DNA of 64,000 nucleotides from Xanthostigma xanthostigma (taxonomy: Eukaryota; Arthropoda; Insecta; Raphidioptera; Raphidiidae), in NCBI GenBank assembly GCA_963575645.1, contig OY754464.1, forward strand, positions 82,620,948-82,684,947, written 5' to 3'. The notes below the pieces were generated by a model. That model searched no databases. It saw only the letters and a list, made by a program, of their open reading frames with translations, and was not told the DNA's origin. Below are positions 41,195 through 52,817 of the stretch, in pieces. The position numbers and the translations under genes are program-made. Each line of letters begins with the position of its first letter. The first letter of the stretch is position 1.

Positions 41195-42745
41195 CCAGCG
41201 TTGCCAGTTTTTTTTTTTGCCAAGTCGGGATTTTGGAACTCTTTGAGTGAAAACAGCGGGATTCTTTCGTCGAAAGCGGGACATAGTAAAAAAAAATTGG
41301 TTGTCTGTAAAGTCGGTTTACGGACGATAGTTTTACGTGATAACGTATTCCGTAATACATAACCTAAATTTATATAATAATTATAATAATTCGAATCTAT
41401 GATATTGCATCTTTCGCTTCAAATTTAGGTAAATTTTATTAAGTAGAATAATAAAACACTATAAAAAGTACACTATTATTATATAAAAAACAACTATGGC
41501 ATGTATCTCTTTTGCGCATGCGCCGATTTTCCCCAAAAAAATTACAAAAATTTCTAGTTAAAATAGATAGAGTAAAAACCGTTTTAAAAACTATACTATT
41601 ATTATATAAAACATCATTATAAGAGATATATTCTTTTACGCATGCGCCGATGTTCCCCAAAAACAATAGGCCACTTCATATTTGCATATCAAACATCCTC
41701 CCAAAATTTGGTTTCAATCCGCTTATCCTTTGTGTCGGAATGATAAGAAATGTCAAAAGTGACGTTTGCAACTGTCAAAGTATTATGTTCTAATAATAAT
41801 TAGTTATTCCAATACTTAACTTAGAAGGCGTTGCATTTCACAAAATACTAATGTCAAAAAATTGAATTAAACATTAGAAATGCAGCCGTTTTCATGTTAA
41901 GACAAGACATACGTTATTTTCTAATTTCCATGTACGGCAAACAAAGACGACCGACTGCGTCGCGCCATGCATTAGACAACATTGCATTTATACAACTATT
42001 TTTCTATATAAATTTGTATAAAAAAACTGTTTAGGCAAATTCTGTTATACGAAATCTATGTAAAATGTTCTCCTCTTTCGTTTAAGACTGGTTTCAAACC
42101 GATCTGATTTAAATTGAGCGAGAAATTAGCAAAAAGCACGCACAGGGTCAGGCGGAACGTTACGCGTTAGGAACGTTACGACCGTTAGGAACGTTACACT
42201 TTTTCGTGCATGCAGCCGGTGTTTTATCAATTTATAAGATTAGTGATTCATCAATTTATAAGACGTTATCACGTCAAAACGTATATAATCAGAAGTTTTC
42301 AAATACCTATTTATCTTTTTATTTGAATTAAAATTACGTTTACGTGAGAATGGATAGCAAAAATAGCCATAGAAAATGTATTTTAATAAAAATATAATGT
42401 TTTTAATCAGATTTACCCTATCGTTAAATAGTTGAGTCTTATTCGTCTTCAGAATAAAAAAAAAAAACAGAAATCAAAATCAAAAAAGTTTTATTCATTA
42501 GAAAAATATGGCGTTTCAAACAATAGTCTGTGGAGTGAGTGTTACAAATTGCAACTTACAATAAGAGAATAATTATTTATAAGAATTACTTATTCATGAT
42601 ATTTCTGTGAAGATTTAACTTCTTTTAAAGTTATCCCCGAGTTATCCCCGAAAAGCGGGACTGAGCCTGTCCCGCGCGGGACATTTAATTTGGATTTTAA
42701 AAAATCGTGACGTCCCGCCAAAATCGGGACGTCTGGCAACGCTGG
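41195..42745. mobile_element. TIR element (CCAGCGTTGCCAG ends) containing a family I insertion
   Basis: Inverted ends CCAGCGTTGCCAG and CTGGCAACGCTGG, with identical 6-bp flanks ATTGGA at 41189-41194 and 42746-42751. Subterminal blocks (AAAGCGGGACATAG on the left; CCCGCGCGGGACATTTAATT and CGTCCCGCCAAAATCGGGAC on the right) share GCGGGAC words. Family I copy 3 and family A fragments occupy 41297-42278. The rest of the interior is AT-rich and non-coding. Confidence 0.75.
41297..42278 (+). mobile_element. Family I element, copy 3, carrying family A fragments
   Basis: Left end TTGGTTGTCTGTAAAGTCGG and right end TTATAAGACGTTATCACGTC, as in copy 1. The middle (41440-41740) holds two short inverted family A pieces (TTTTGCGCATGCGCCGATTT and TACGCATGCGCCGATGTTCC), a nested third layer. 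No genes. Confidence 0.7.
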
Positions 42746-43115
42746 ATTGGACTGAAATCAAGACAGTGTGAAAGTCTTGTTTACGGGATAACAAAAGAAT
42801 TTTGGCTTTTCATTTTTGTACCGAGAGATGGCTTGACTGCTAATTTTTAATTTTTATCATTTTGGACTGAAATCAAGGCGATATCGGTGGATCGCCGAGT
42901 TTCTGTGAGAGACGATCCACTTTGTTTACGGGATAACAAATGTATTTTGGCTTTTCGTTTTTGTACCGAAAGATGGAGTTACTGTGCTTATTTTGGATTA
43001 AATTCGTGAGACAGACGATATTTTAAAAAACCTTATTTACGGAAATACAAATATATCTTGATTTTTCATTTTTACACCGACAGGTGGCATTACCATGCTC
43101 ATTTTTACATATTAT
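42746..43115 (+). repeat. Three diverged ~120-bp tandem units
   Basis: TTTTGGCTTTTCATTTTTGT occurs at ~42800, with similar TTTTGGCTTTTCGTTTTTGT at ~42952 and TTTTTCATTTTTACACCGAC at ~43068. Each is preceded by TTTACGGGATAACAAA-like text. Non-coding. Confidence 0.6.
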
Positions 43116-43285
43116 CGTCTTTAAATACTTACCGTAGTACTGAACCTTGTTTCCACAAATCGAAATTGTTTTATGATTTTGGCGCTCCCTGAAACTGCCA
43201 CCTGGGGCGGGTGCCCGGTTTATTTACCCCCCCCCCTGATCCGGGGCTCAGAGCAACGCAAAATGTGTGGAAGATGTAAAATAAT
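43116..43285. other. Spacer with GC-rich TE remnant
   Basis: CCACCTGGGGCGGGTGCCCG and CTGATCCGGGGCTCAG look like a decayed TE end; otherwise unassigned. Confidence 0.35.
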
Positions 43286-43625
43286 TTTAAAAATAAAGAA
43301 TAGTTACTTCTTACTACAACAGTTTTATTTGCGGATGTACATTTCGAGAGCTATGCTCTCATCTTCAGCAAACACTAAACTTATAAAAAATAAAGAATAG
43401 TTACTTCTTACGACAACAGTTTTATTTGCGGATGTACATTTCGAGAGCTATGCTCTCATCTTCAGCAAACACTAAACTTATAAAAAATAAAGAATAGTTA
43501 CTTCTTATGACAACAGTTTTATTTATTTAGTGTTTGCTGAAGATGAGAGCATAGCTCCCGAAATGTACATCCGCAAATAAAACTGTTGTGGTAAGAAGTA
43601 GCTATTCTTTATATTTATATTTGTT
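43286..43625 (-). repeat. Hammerhead-like 97-bp tandem units ending in an inverted unit
   Basis: Two full direct units start near 43290 and 43387, and a truncated third near 43484. Each has AATAGTTACTTCTTA, GCGGATGTACATTTCGAGAG and CTATGCTCTCATCTTCAGC. From ~43526 the unit appears inverted (TTGCTGAAGATGAGAGCATA). About 85-90% similar by eye to the arms of the 35.88-kb palindrome. On the minus strand of direct units, CTGAAGA-helix-GAAA is the hammerhead-like motif. Confidence 0.8.
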
Positions 43626-44056
43626 AATTGTTTCAACCACAGTGTTCTTAATAGGTATTTGTAGTAAAATAATTTGGTCTATATAATGATATTGTTGTAT
43701 TTTTTCAATGAATATTTATATTATTTGGACAGCTTATACACACGTTTTTCCCGTCTACACGTGCTTTTTGCACTGTGTTTTGGTTCACTGTATACAGACG
43801 CACGTGAAACACCCACAACGGTTAGGATTATCAACGGAAAGATCGAATTTGTGGGTGTGCTCGTATTATTATAGAATATAGTTTAGATACGTCGACGATT
43901 TCACCAGTTTTGACAAATCTATGACAAGTGGGTCAATATACATTACACATATATCTATAGTTTCGATTATTGAACTCCTAATATCACATACTTCGTCAAT
44001 TGACATTCATTGATAAAACTACGTTTTGTTCATGAAAAATTCATGAGTATATTTTT
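43626..44056. other. AT-rich spacer, no gene seen
   Basis: A 66-codon frame has no domain. Nothing else recognised. Confidence 0.4.
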
Positions 44057-44985
44057 AAAGTAAAACTTCTTTAGGCACGCTTGACTTGGGGAGTAAGCTG
44101 GTGAATGCCTGACGAGAGCGTGATCGGGCGAGGCAAACGGAAGAGGGAGATATAAGTTAGTGAAGATAGAAAGAGAGAGAGAGTTCCGTTTCGTATATTG
44201 GAAGTTGAGAGGGAGATATAAGTTAGTGAAGATAGAAAGAGAGAGAGTTCCGTTTCGTATATTGGAAGTTGAGAGGGAGATATAAGTTAGTGAAGATAGA
44301 AAGAGAGAGAGAGAGTTCCGTTTCGCATATTGGAAGTTGAGAGGGAGATATAAGTTAGTGAAGATAGAAAGAGAGAGAGAGTTCCGTTTCGCATATTGGA
44401 AGTTGAGAGGGAGATATAAGTTAGTGAAGATAGAAAGAGAGAGAGAGTTCCGTTTCGTATATTGGAAGTTGAGAGGGAGATATAAGTTAGTGAAGATAGA
44501 AAGAGAGAGAGTTACGTTTCACATATTGGAAGTTAAGAGGGAGATATAAGTTAGTGAAGATAGAAAGAGAGAGAGTTCCGTTTCGTATATTGGAAGTTGA
44601 GAGGGAGATATAAGTTAGTGAAGATATAAAGAGAGAGAGAGTTATACGTTTCGTATATTACTGTAGGGGCAAGAGAGAGAGGTGCGCGCGCACATTTTCT
44701 TTCTCTCTTTCTCAACAAAAACTTCACTGGCTAGTGGCGCCATCAGGTGGCCGAAAATATAAGCAATACTCTTTACTTGCCAGTGGCGCTATCGGGTGAC
44801 TAAAATCCAACGAGAGCTAAGTAATTGCAATGTATTACTTTTGTTTTCATTATCTTTATGTAATATTCTACGTTTAAAGTGAATAAAATTGTAAAGTCAT
44901 TTTAAAGTTCATATTTTGTGAATTTTCGGGTGTTTCGGATGAATAATAACAAATTATGGCAGGAAGAAGTTTTACTTCAGTCTTG
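44057..44985 (+). mobile_element. Family E TIR element, copy 3, with expanded ~65-bp minisatellite
   Basis: Left end AAGTAAAACTTCTTTAGGCA, right end GAAGAAGTTTTACTTCAG. From about 44147 to 44655, roughly eight units repeat: GAGGGAGATATAAGTTAGTG, AAGATAGAAAGAGAGAGAG and TTCCGTTTCGTATATTGGAA, of 60-70 bp with variable (GA)n. The 11.16-kb copy has about one unit and the 12.55-kb copy about two. The 70-codon frame in the array translates the repeat and is not a gene. Confidence 0.85.
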
Positions 44986-45553
44986 CGGTCTAAAGCACAC
45001 TCGTTTTTTATATGGCTGTCAGATTTCTATTAATATAGCGGAGACAAGAACCACGACTATATTAACTTCAAAAAAACCGTCCGATGTCACTACTATACAT
45101 GTCAATATCCATTAGAACTACTTAGTTTTTGAAAGGCCACAAAGTACAAATAATAACTCGTGGATACTCGACTTCTTTTTAATTAATAATTTACAAAACA
45201 GTATCAACAGATTGCAATGACGCGTTTTTAAGTTAGGGTATGATATTTGTCAAGCAACGATTGGTATTATGTGTTTGACCGTTTTTTTTTTTAGTTTCGG
45301 TAAATTAAAATACAATGTACCTATACGTTTCATTTATTAAAAATGCATTCTGTTTGAATGACTCTGGTGGTGGCAACGCAAACTATTACACAAGACAAGG
45401 TGACACTCGAGCTTTGTTTTGTTTTGTTGAATGAATGATGCTTAATCATCCGATCCGTCCATTTACTGGTATGAAAGACTGTCACTTGTCTTGACTACTA
45501 TTCCATGTAAGTAGTAATAAACAGGTGATATTTACTGAGAAACAACCGTGGGT
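44986..45553. other. Spacer, no gene seen
   Basis: Nothing recognised beyond the last ~40 bp of family E-flanking similarity (CTAAAGCACACTCGTTTTTT). Confidence 0.4.
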
Positions 45554-46466
45554 GTAAAGACCGCTACACACGAGGCTGGATTTGCCGCTAGGTTCCTTGC
45601 TAGATATAATCATATATATTAGTACGCTAAGGTTAAGATGTTTGCCTCCCTTTTTAGAAAAAACCTCACAATTTCTCCACATAAATTATATATCAAATTA
45701 CAGATAATTGCTTGCTCTACTGACATCGACAACTAAAAAATTTATTATTGCTTTTGTTTTTGTAAATTAATTAAAATATAGCAACGCTGAACAACGTCTG
45801 CCATTTGACGGCTTTAATTTTGAAACAACGTCAACACTTCGATCTGTCATCTGACCTTCATATTGTAATACAACAGACACAATACTGCATACTGACATCT
45901 GACGGCTTTAACTTTGAAACAGTGAGCAACGCTGAACAACGTCACAGCAATGCTGCATGATGCCATCTGACGGCTTAGCTCAACGCTTTTGCTACTTGTG
46001 CCTCTATATGACAATTTTAGTAATATATTTCTTCGATCTGTCATCTGAGCTTCATATTGTAATACAACGAAAAGAAGAACGTTATAAGCAGTGTGCAAAA
46101 TTAGAAACGAATTGAATACCTGCAATCATATGGCATAGTGTTTGTTTTGTAGGCGTTTGTTCAAGTCGCCTACGTGACAAGATACTGCTTCCTGATTGGT
46201 TCTTGCTCATACCTAGCAGCGGACCTAGCAAGAAAAATAGCCCTTGTGCTAATTTTGAAATCTATCTTGTGAGCTAGCAGGCGAGCCCGGGGTGAAGTTA
46301 TTTCCAGCTTCGTACCCAGCCTACCGGCCAGCAGAAGAAGTCCATACATGTATTTATAGCCTCGTTAAAACCATCGCAGCAATGACGTCAGTCCCAGCCT
46401 TGTAGCTAGCCTGCCGGCCAGCAGAAGTCCCGGCAGTGTTTCTAGCGGCAAAACCAGCGGCCTCAA
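45554..46466. mobile_element. Family J element, long copy with internal repeats
   Basis: The left end is AAGACCGCTACACACGAGGC and the right end CGGCAAAACCAGCGGCCTCA. The interior holds about three diverged units with GCAACGCTGAACAACGTC and CATCTGACGGCTTTAA (45781-46050), then standard J blocks (CGTGACAAGATACTGCTTCC, GATTGGTTCTTGCTCATAC, AAAATAGCCCTTGTGCTAAT). Minus-strand frames of 77-92 codons lie in these repeats. Confidence 0.65.
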
Positions 46467-46603
46467 GGCAACAAGTGAAGCAATACAACGTACTCGAGTA
46501 TTATTTAAACGACCAGACGCTGCATACAAAACGGTTCCTATATTTACATTCGAAGAAAGAACAAATAACCCAAGTGTAATCGACCGATACAAATCCAAAA
46601 GTT

Positions 46604-47275
46604 TTTACCATTCCAACCCACAAGTGGAGAATGGTACTAGTTTAGGTCAAAAAAATCAACTTTCAAAAATGTTTACAATATCTTTCCGTTTAGGAGGTCC
46701 CCAGAATCAAAAAACATATTGTTGAAAAAAATCTGTGCGTCAGTTAGTCTGTGAACACGATACAGGTCAAACGGATGAGCGGATTCAAACCAAATTTTGG
46801 GAGGATGTTTGGTATGCAAATATGAAGAGCCCTATTGTTTTTGTAGGAAAATCGGCGCATGCGCAGAAGAGATATATGCTAAAACGGTGTTATTTATATA
46901 ATAATGGTATACTTTTCATAACGGTTTATTATTCTATTTATTTTTTCAAGAAAGTTTTGTTAATAAAATTTTTTTCTAAACTTTATAGTTTCGGAAATAT
47001 TTTGAAAATAAAAAAAAATCAGCCGCTCTTTTGTTTTTTTGGATCTGTTAGAAATAAACTAGTTAGGCATGCTTTGATTAATTTTTACATGACTTGAAAC
47101 ATATTATGTAGGTAACCATGGCAACGAATAGTTAATATCATATTGAATACTAGCCATTACCCGCGTCACCTCACGCGATATCAGAAATTTTATTCTCTTT
47201 ATTACAATCAAATGTCAACTTTTTTTAAGTTGGGATGGTCCCGTCGCCCAATTGGCTAGAATTTTTATTTTCATA
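46604..47275 (+). repeat. Family A repeat, copy 7
   Basis: Runs from TACCATTCCAACCCACAAGT through GTGAACACGATACAGGTCAA, GGCGCATGCGCAGAAGAGAT and GGTAACCATGGCAACGAATA to CGCCCAATTGGCTAGAATTT. The 120-codon frame at 46735-47097 is similar to frames in copies 1, 2 and 5 but has no known domain and no start context. Confidence 0.75.
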
Positions 47276-47826
47276 TTATATCTTCACAAAACACGTAAAA
47301 AAATTGAGCAATGGTTTTAAATGCAGAAATGTTAATGTTTTACAAAAACAAAGCAGAAACACACAAAGAAAAGATTAGATTAAAAATCATATTTTCTTTC
47401 TTTTGAGGGTTCAATTCCTCCAAAAAATTAGCATTAAGAGACTGCTTTTCAAAGAAAACATGGTGATAGTAATGTTATTAATTTATTATCTATCGTAAGT
47501 GTTTTCCCAATTTAATAAGTATAGCATAAAAACATGCATACAGAATGAGATCATTCATAATTATTTCAGATCAAGTGACATGAGGAATTCCCAAATATTG
47601 TCCCCACCATATCTCTATTTAAATATTCCTATCCGTATTGTTTACCAGCCGCTTTAATTGTTTCTGTAAATAACAACCGGGGTTAAATGGGTTAACCTTT
47701 GTGCTTTTATAGAAACGAACACAACTAAACAATGACGTATATGGAATCATTCACTGCAATATTGTATGTCGCTGTCATTTGTTTTGTTCACTAATCAGTA
47801 CTAACTGAGTATCTCCTAATAGTACA
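47276..47826. other. AT-rich stretch, no gene seen
   Basis: No recognisable feature. Confidence 0.4.
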
Positions 47827-48528
47827 AGATCCCGATTTGGCTCGATCTTCACTCATCGAGTTTTCTAATGAAATTTGAATTTTTTTTTTAATTAAATGTT
47901 GAATGGTGTTTCGACATTAAATTTGAATTTTGATAATATAATTCGGAACCCAAAGGAATGGTGAGACCTCTGGTGGGAAATGCGCCGAACTGTCCTAAGA
48001 GGGATTTTTGACAGGTAAACATTGATTTAGAAAAGCATGATGGAAGCTAACCTAGCCTCCATCATGCTTTTCTAAATCAATGTTTACCTTACGAGTCCAT
48101 AGTTTACCTGTCAAAAGCTCCCCTTGGACAGTTCAGCGCATTTCTCACCAGAGGTCTCACCATTCCTTTGGGTTCTGAATGTATTAATAAAGAAGAACTG
48201 ATTTGGTTGCTACTCAAATTAGTATTTTGCAGTTATATAGGGTTTTCTATATTGTGATTTAAATTGCGAACACGTGGAACATATTATATCTAGGTAACCA
48301 TGGCAACAAATAACAAATATCATAATATTTAAATAAATAAAAATAAATAAATAAATAAAAAACAAATAAATAAAACTAAATTAACAACTTTTATTGTTTA
48401 TTATAAATAGCTGTGCCAAGAAATTTAATGGCGACCAAATCAATTTTGCTTTATAAATACATTATATTATCAAAATTCAAATTTCATTAGAAAACTAGAC
48501 GGGTGAAGAACGAGTCAAATCGGGATCT
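47827..48528. repeat. Large composite foldback (nested inverted repeats)
   Basis: Outer arms: AGATCCCGATTTGGCTCGAT ... CTAATGAAATTTGAATTTT on the left (47827-47880) and the near complement ending CAAATCGGGATCT on the right (~48474-48528). Inner arms: CCCAAAGGAATGGTGAGACC ... ATCATGGA-type (47947-48048) and the complement to CATTCCTTTGGGTTC (~48176). At the centre, GGTAAACATTGATTTAGAAA is mirrored exactly. A family A-like CCATGGCAAC fragment lies between the inner and outer right arms. Confidence 0.75.
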
Positions 48529-48929
48529 TAGACTATTTAACCATAGCAATTAACATAACTTACGGTACATAAGACAAAAACCAGTTTATGTTGACTATAG
48601 TTTTTTTAACAATAAAAAATAATAAATAAAAATTCGAAAGTTAGGTGCGAGATTATGCAGGTTTGTGCCGTGCTGGTCGGGTAGGTTTATGTTTGTCAAG
48701 TGCGCGCGGTCTTTTATAATTAATTCAATACGCATGCATACATTTCTTATACTATGGTTTTTCCTTCTTACAAGCAATTGATGAGTAAACTTTTCCAGGA
48801 AAAAGTGATCAATTCTATTTTATATATGCATATATATAGTTATTAGCTATATACTAGTATTATATTACTGTATGATGACAAAATGCTAATAAGGTCATTC
48901 TTAAAAATGATTAAATATTTATTACTATA
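48529..48929. other. AT-rich stretch, no gene seen
   Basis: A 60-codon minus-strand frame has no domain. Confidence 0.4.
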
Positions 48930-49160
48930 CCAGAGGCCCGGGCCGGCTTCGCCCGAATTTGAAGATTGCCACCGTTTTTTCGTCGACTTACTTAAAATTC
49001 ATCTCCACGAAAAACGATTTTAAATTAACGCTATAATATATAGCCTAAGTTCATCCTGAAGATCCATTCTAAATATTGGTGAAAAAATTTTGAAATCGGA
49101 TGAGTAGTTTCTGAGATTACCTCCTACACCCAAACTTACGAACTTCACCTCTTTTTTTTT
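48930..49160 (+). repeat. Family D repeat
   Basis: Begins AGAGGCCCGGGCCGGCTTCG, with TTTTTTCGTCGACTTACTT and GTTTCTGAGATTACCTCCTA. The start is shared, inverted, with 5.24-5.36 kb. Similar in style to the GC-rich tails of families B and L. Confidence 0.6.
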
Positions 49161-50073
49161 TGTTAAAAGGGTATTTTTGACAACTTGGTCATTCATGCGA
49201 AATAATAATAAATTAACAAAAATTATACTTTATACCAGCTTACTAACTAGGTAGGAAACAATTTGTATCACTAGTTCACATCTGAAACTTTTATAATGTC
49301 CGTTATCTTTGTATAAAGTTAGTTATTTTGTTTATCGCGCTTTCCTCATCGCCTAAGGATAAACTTTACCTCTTTATAATGTTATAAGTAAATATAGAAT
49401 TACAATATTGGTACCAAAACATGAGATAACGGAGTAACAACGCGCTGAATATTTCTTTCAAAAAATTGTGGACATAAATAAGTACATTAAATCTTTGATT
49501 AGAAATAGAAAAAAAAATCACCCTTAATTTCCTTGAATTTTTAGCTTTGCGAAATTTTATTTGCAAAATAAGTCTTTGAAGCATTTTGAAACTTTAATAC
49601 CTTCAAAAGTATTTTTTAAAATAAAAAATAAATAAGCCAGATTATTTAGTTGGATCTAAATGTTTGCCAGGCGGTGAGTGTGGGTAAGACTTTACGGGTA
49701 GGTTGAAGTGTGTGAGAGAGAGAGAAAAAGATAGAGAGAGAGAGAGCGTTACAGTATTATTTTGTTTTGAAAGCTACACAGTTAGCAATAGATTACCAAA
49801 AAATGTATGTAAAATTCTTTGTAATATAGGTACGTTTAACTAATTTAACAAGAAATCTTATTATATAGTTTTGTATACCTATACTTCCATAGATAATAGT
49901 CACACAACACGAACACGCAAAAGTTCAATTCGAATGATTCGTTTCCAATGAAAATGTATACTTTTAGTGGGAAAAATAAACACTCAAAAATCAATTATTC
50001 TTTAGTCATTACTCATCACCTCAAGGCTACAGAGTATCCTACTGGCTTGTTGATTTCTCAATCTATATACATA
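49161..50073. other. Stretch without a supported gene
   Basis: Contains a (GA)n-rich tract at ~49712-49748. The 72-codon minus-strand frame near 49.4 kb has no domain. Confidence 0.4.
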
Positions 50074-50850
50074 CTAGCGGTCCCGTCCGGTTTCACCCGG
50101 GTGCAAAAGAACGGATGGGGAAGGGAGGAACATGAGTACGCACATTCATCTTAGTTTACCGAGATGAATGTTGTGTCCAAATTTCATGATGATCGGAGTT
50201 ACCGTTCAAAAGTTTTTGTCGATAAAAAGCAGATTATAAATACTTTTTTGAAGTAATAAATTTCTTTTAAATCAATAATTAATGTAATTATTTTTTTATA
50301 TAAATTTAATTAATAAAATATAATAAATATTTAATTGAAAACACTGTAGGATAATTATTTTTATATAGGTATAGGTAGGTACCTATAGTTATAACAGTTC
50401 TTAAATGAGCTATTTATTAGATTTATTTAATTTTAATTAGTCGTAAATAAATTTAAATGTAAGTCTTAGAAGAAAGCAATGTAGAAAATAAAAAAAAAAT
50501 AAAAATACATTCGCCCATCTTGGGGCTCGAACCCACGACCCTGATATTAACAGTCGCATGCTCTACCGACTGACCTAGCCGGGCTTGTGAATTTACGACC
50601 TAATATTGATATATGTAGTTACGGCATTTCACCAGAATAGAAGCTATTTTTGAGATACATTTTGCAACATTTTTCATTGATGCTCCGCTCCTATTATCCG
50701 TAGCGGGATATTATATAGCCTATAGCCTTCCTCGATAAATGAGCTATCCAACAAAATTTTTTTTTCAATTTGAACCAGTAGTTTCTGAGATTAGCGCGTT
50801 TAAACAAACAAACAAACAAACTCTTCAGCTTTATATTTTAGTATAGATAT
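50074..50850 (-). repeat. Family L composite repeat with tRNA-Lys relic, copy 3
   Basis: Uninterrupted copy from ACTAGCGGTCCCGTCCGGTT to CTCTTCAGCTTTATATTTTA, then GTATAGAT. Serves as the reference for the Jockey insertion point in copy 2. A family B copy follows directly. Confidence 0.8.
50512..50584 (-). pseudogene. tRNA-Lys-like relic within family L copy 3
   Basis: The minus strand starts GCCCGGCTAGGTCAGTCGGT. The anticodon loop is CTGTTAA, so the anticodon is no longer CTT. T arm GTGGGTTCGAGCCCCA is intact. A pseudo-tRNA. Confidence 0.7.
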
Positions 50851-51212
50851 ATTATATCTCGTGTTACGATGTTCGTCCGCGATAATCTCCGATTAATGAA
50901 ATTTTGTAAATGTGTTTTGCTTGGTGCAATTTACGCTATAGGATAGTTTTTATTAAATATTTTGTACAAAATCACGGTGTTTTCTCAAAAAAACTGTTTT
51001 AGTAACATGTAACGTCATCTGATAAAATCTACTGAAAGCTATTATTTCAGAAGCAAACACAAAAACACTGTTTAGTATCAAGTAGCGACATCTGATAGAA
51101 TTCGCTCAAAGCTATTAGTTCAGAAGCAAATCTAAGCTATTAGTTCAGACGACTGGCCGCAAAAGAAATACATTTTGCAGAATTATATCTACCGCAATCC
51201 CGGACCTCTAGT
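50851..51212 (+). repeat. Family B repeat, copy 3
   Basis: TCTCGTGTTACGATGTTCGT head, about two tandem units (AGCGACATCTGATAGAATTC), and a shortened tail CGCAATCCCGGACCTCTAG. Confidence 0.7.
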
Positions 51213-51439
51213 TACTAGTATATTATGATATTTTTATAATGACCTGTATTTTATCTCTATACACATAAAATTCATTTGAACCAAAAAAGTTAAATTGTGT
51301 TAGTATATTGATAACAGTTACACTTAATATTTCAATATAATTTATAATAAAAGAAATAAAATGTTAACATTTGACCTGCGGAAATTTGAATAATTTATCA
51401 AATCAAATATTCAATAAAACCCTGTTTGGAAATAGTTAT
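51213..51439. other. AT-rich spacer
   Basis: Nothing recognised. Confidence 0.35.
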
Positions 51440-51907
51440 TGGCGTAACTAGTAGTCTAAATCAATCATCGCGCTGACAGGTCATGACTTAGCCTACAAGT
51501 TGCGCCCATAATTTTCTTCAACAATTGCGCGTTATTCATGTTTTAATTATAATGAGATGTTGTAAATATCTATTTATTTCTTTATAAAAAAAAACTATCA
51601 ATACTAACAGCACCAAACAGCACCATTCAATGTTTTGGTTTGAGGTTAGCCGGTTATGAATAAACTCCATGTCGAAAACATTCGGCCTCTCAATTTTAGC
51701 CTCAATGGGTAACAACGGAGTTGTTGTTACCTACTATTTCGTTACGACTCAGAAAATAGTTACGTTTATTTTCATTACTCCACAATGGCCGAGCTAGTAG
51801 GAATCTTCATTGAGTTATGACAAGTAATTGTCACCAGTCGGTAAATGGCTATTTAGGGTTCGGTTTTTAGGCATGATAAAACATGAATAACGCGCATGAG
51901 TTGAATA
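51440..51907 (-). repeat. Family C repeat, copy 2 (inverted)
   Basis: Near-identical complement of 4648-5125 over ~465 bp, from GGCGTAACTAGTAGTCTAAA to ATGAATAACGCGCATGAGTT. High similarity over 46 kb separation suggests recent spread or shared duplication. Confidence 0.75.
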
Positions 51908-52023
51908 AAGAGTATTTACATCAATTATTGGAGCTCAAAATTATTATATTAATTATGTTGTCATAAAAATAATTTAATTAATTGATTAAACTGAAAAACG
52001 TTTTAAAACAATTTCACTGAGTT
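51908..52023. other. Spacer
   Basis: AT-rich, nothing recognised. Confidence 0.35.
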
Positions 52024-52476
52024 AAGGCCGCTGCACACGAGGCTAGAAACGCTGCTAGATTCTTTGCTAGATTTGCCTACTAGCTTTCTAGCGCTGGTTT
52101 TCTTGATTGCTGTTAAGTGCTCGCTTCACACTAGACTATTTTTCAAGCTTGATTTGTGGATAGATCTGGTGCGCGCGCAGTGACAGTTCGAATATAAACA
52201 CAGGGCAAAACGTGTCTGTTGTCTGACTCTGAACAGAACGCGACACCATATGTTGGTTTGTGGGTGTTTGTTCAAGTGCCCACGTGACAAGATATTGCTT
52301 GCTGATTGGTTCTTGCTCATACCTAGCAACAAATCTCGCAGGGAAAATAGCCCTTGTTCTAATTTTAAAACCTATCTTTAGAGCTAGCAGGCCAGCCCGC
52401 AGTGCCGTCATTTCTAGCTTCGTACCCAGCTAGCAGAACTCCTAGCAGCATTTCTAGCCTCGTGTGCAGCGGTCTT
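52024..52476. mobile_element. Family J MITE, near-complete copy
   Basis: About 453 bp with TIRs AAGGCCGCTGCACACGAGGC and GCCTCGTGTGCAGCGGTCTT. Interior blocks GATTCTTTGCTAGATTTGCC, TGTTAAGTGCTCGCTTCACA and CTGATTGGTTCTTGCTCATA. Two overlapping minus-strand frames (68 and 91 codons) are chance frames in the MITE. Confidence 0.8.
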
Positions 52477-52817
52477 TACACCTAGGTTAAAAGAGACAAT
52501 TATAAAACATTATTATGTAGGTACCATAGCCGTTGATCTACATAATTAACGAACACAATGAAGAAATAAGTCATAAAAAATAAACATCTAATTAACAAAA
52601 TGATTTGCAAATATACAAAGCGTGCTAATCTGTATCTAAAACGGTGTGTTTGAATTAGAATTTAGATATAGAGATACCGTAAGAACGGTGTATTTTAAAT
52701 GATTCAGCAGTTGAAATGAATTCTTTGATGATTGGGCACTCCACTACTTTTTTTTGTCCATGGTCTGTTGCTTGACATTTTAACGATTTATAAAAATAAA
52801 GCGAGTTCACTGTTCAC
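52477..52817. other. Spacer, no gene seen
   Basis: Nothing recognised. Confidence 0.35.

Noticed and set aside
40866..41360. 164-codon minus-strand frame in the GC-richer patch
   Set aside because: Overlapped by other frames on both strands, no known domain, and it runs into a TIR element.
44337..44549. 70-codon frame RGRYKLVKIERERE repeated
   Set aside because: It is a translation of the ~65-bp minisatellite.
46735..47097. 120-codon frame in family A, similar frames in copies near 0.1, 3.6 and 15 kb
   Set aside because: Similarity simply follows DNA similarity of the repeat. Lengths and starts differ, copies shift frame and no domain is recognisable.
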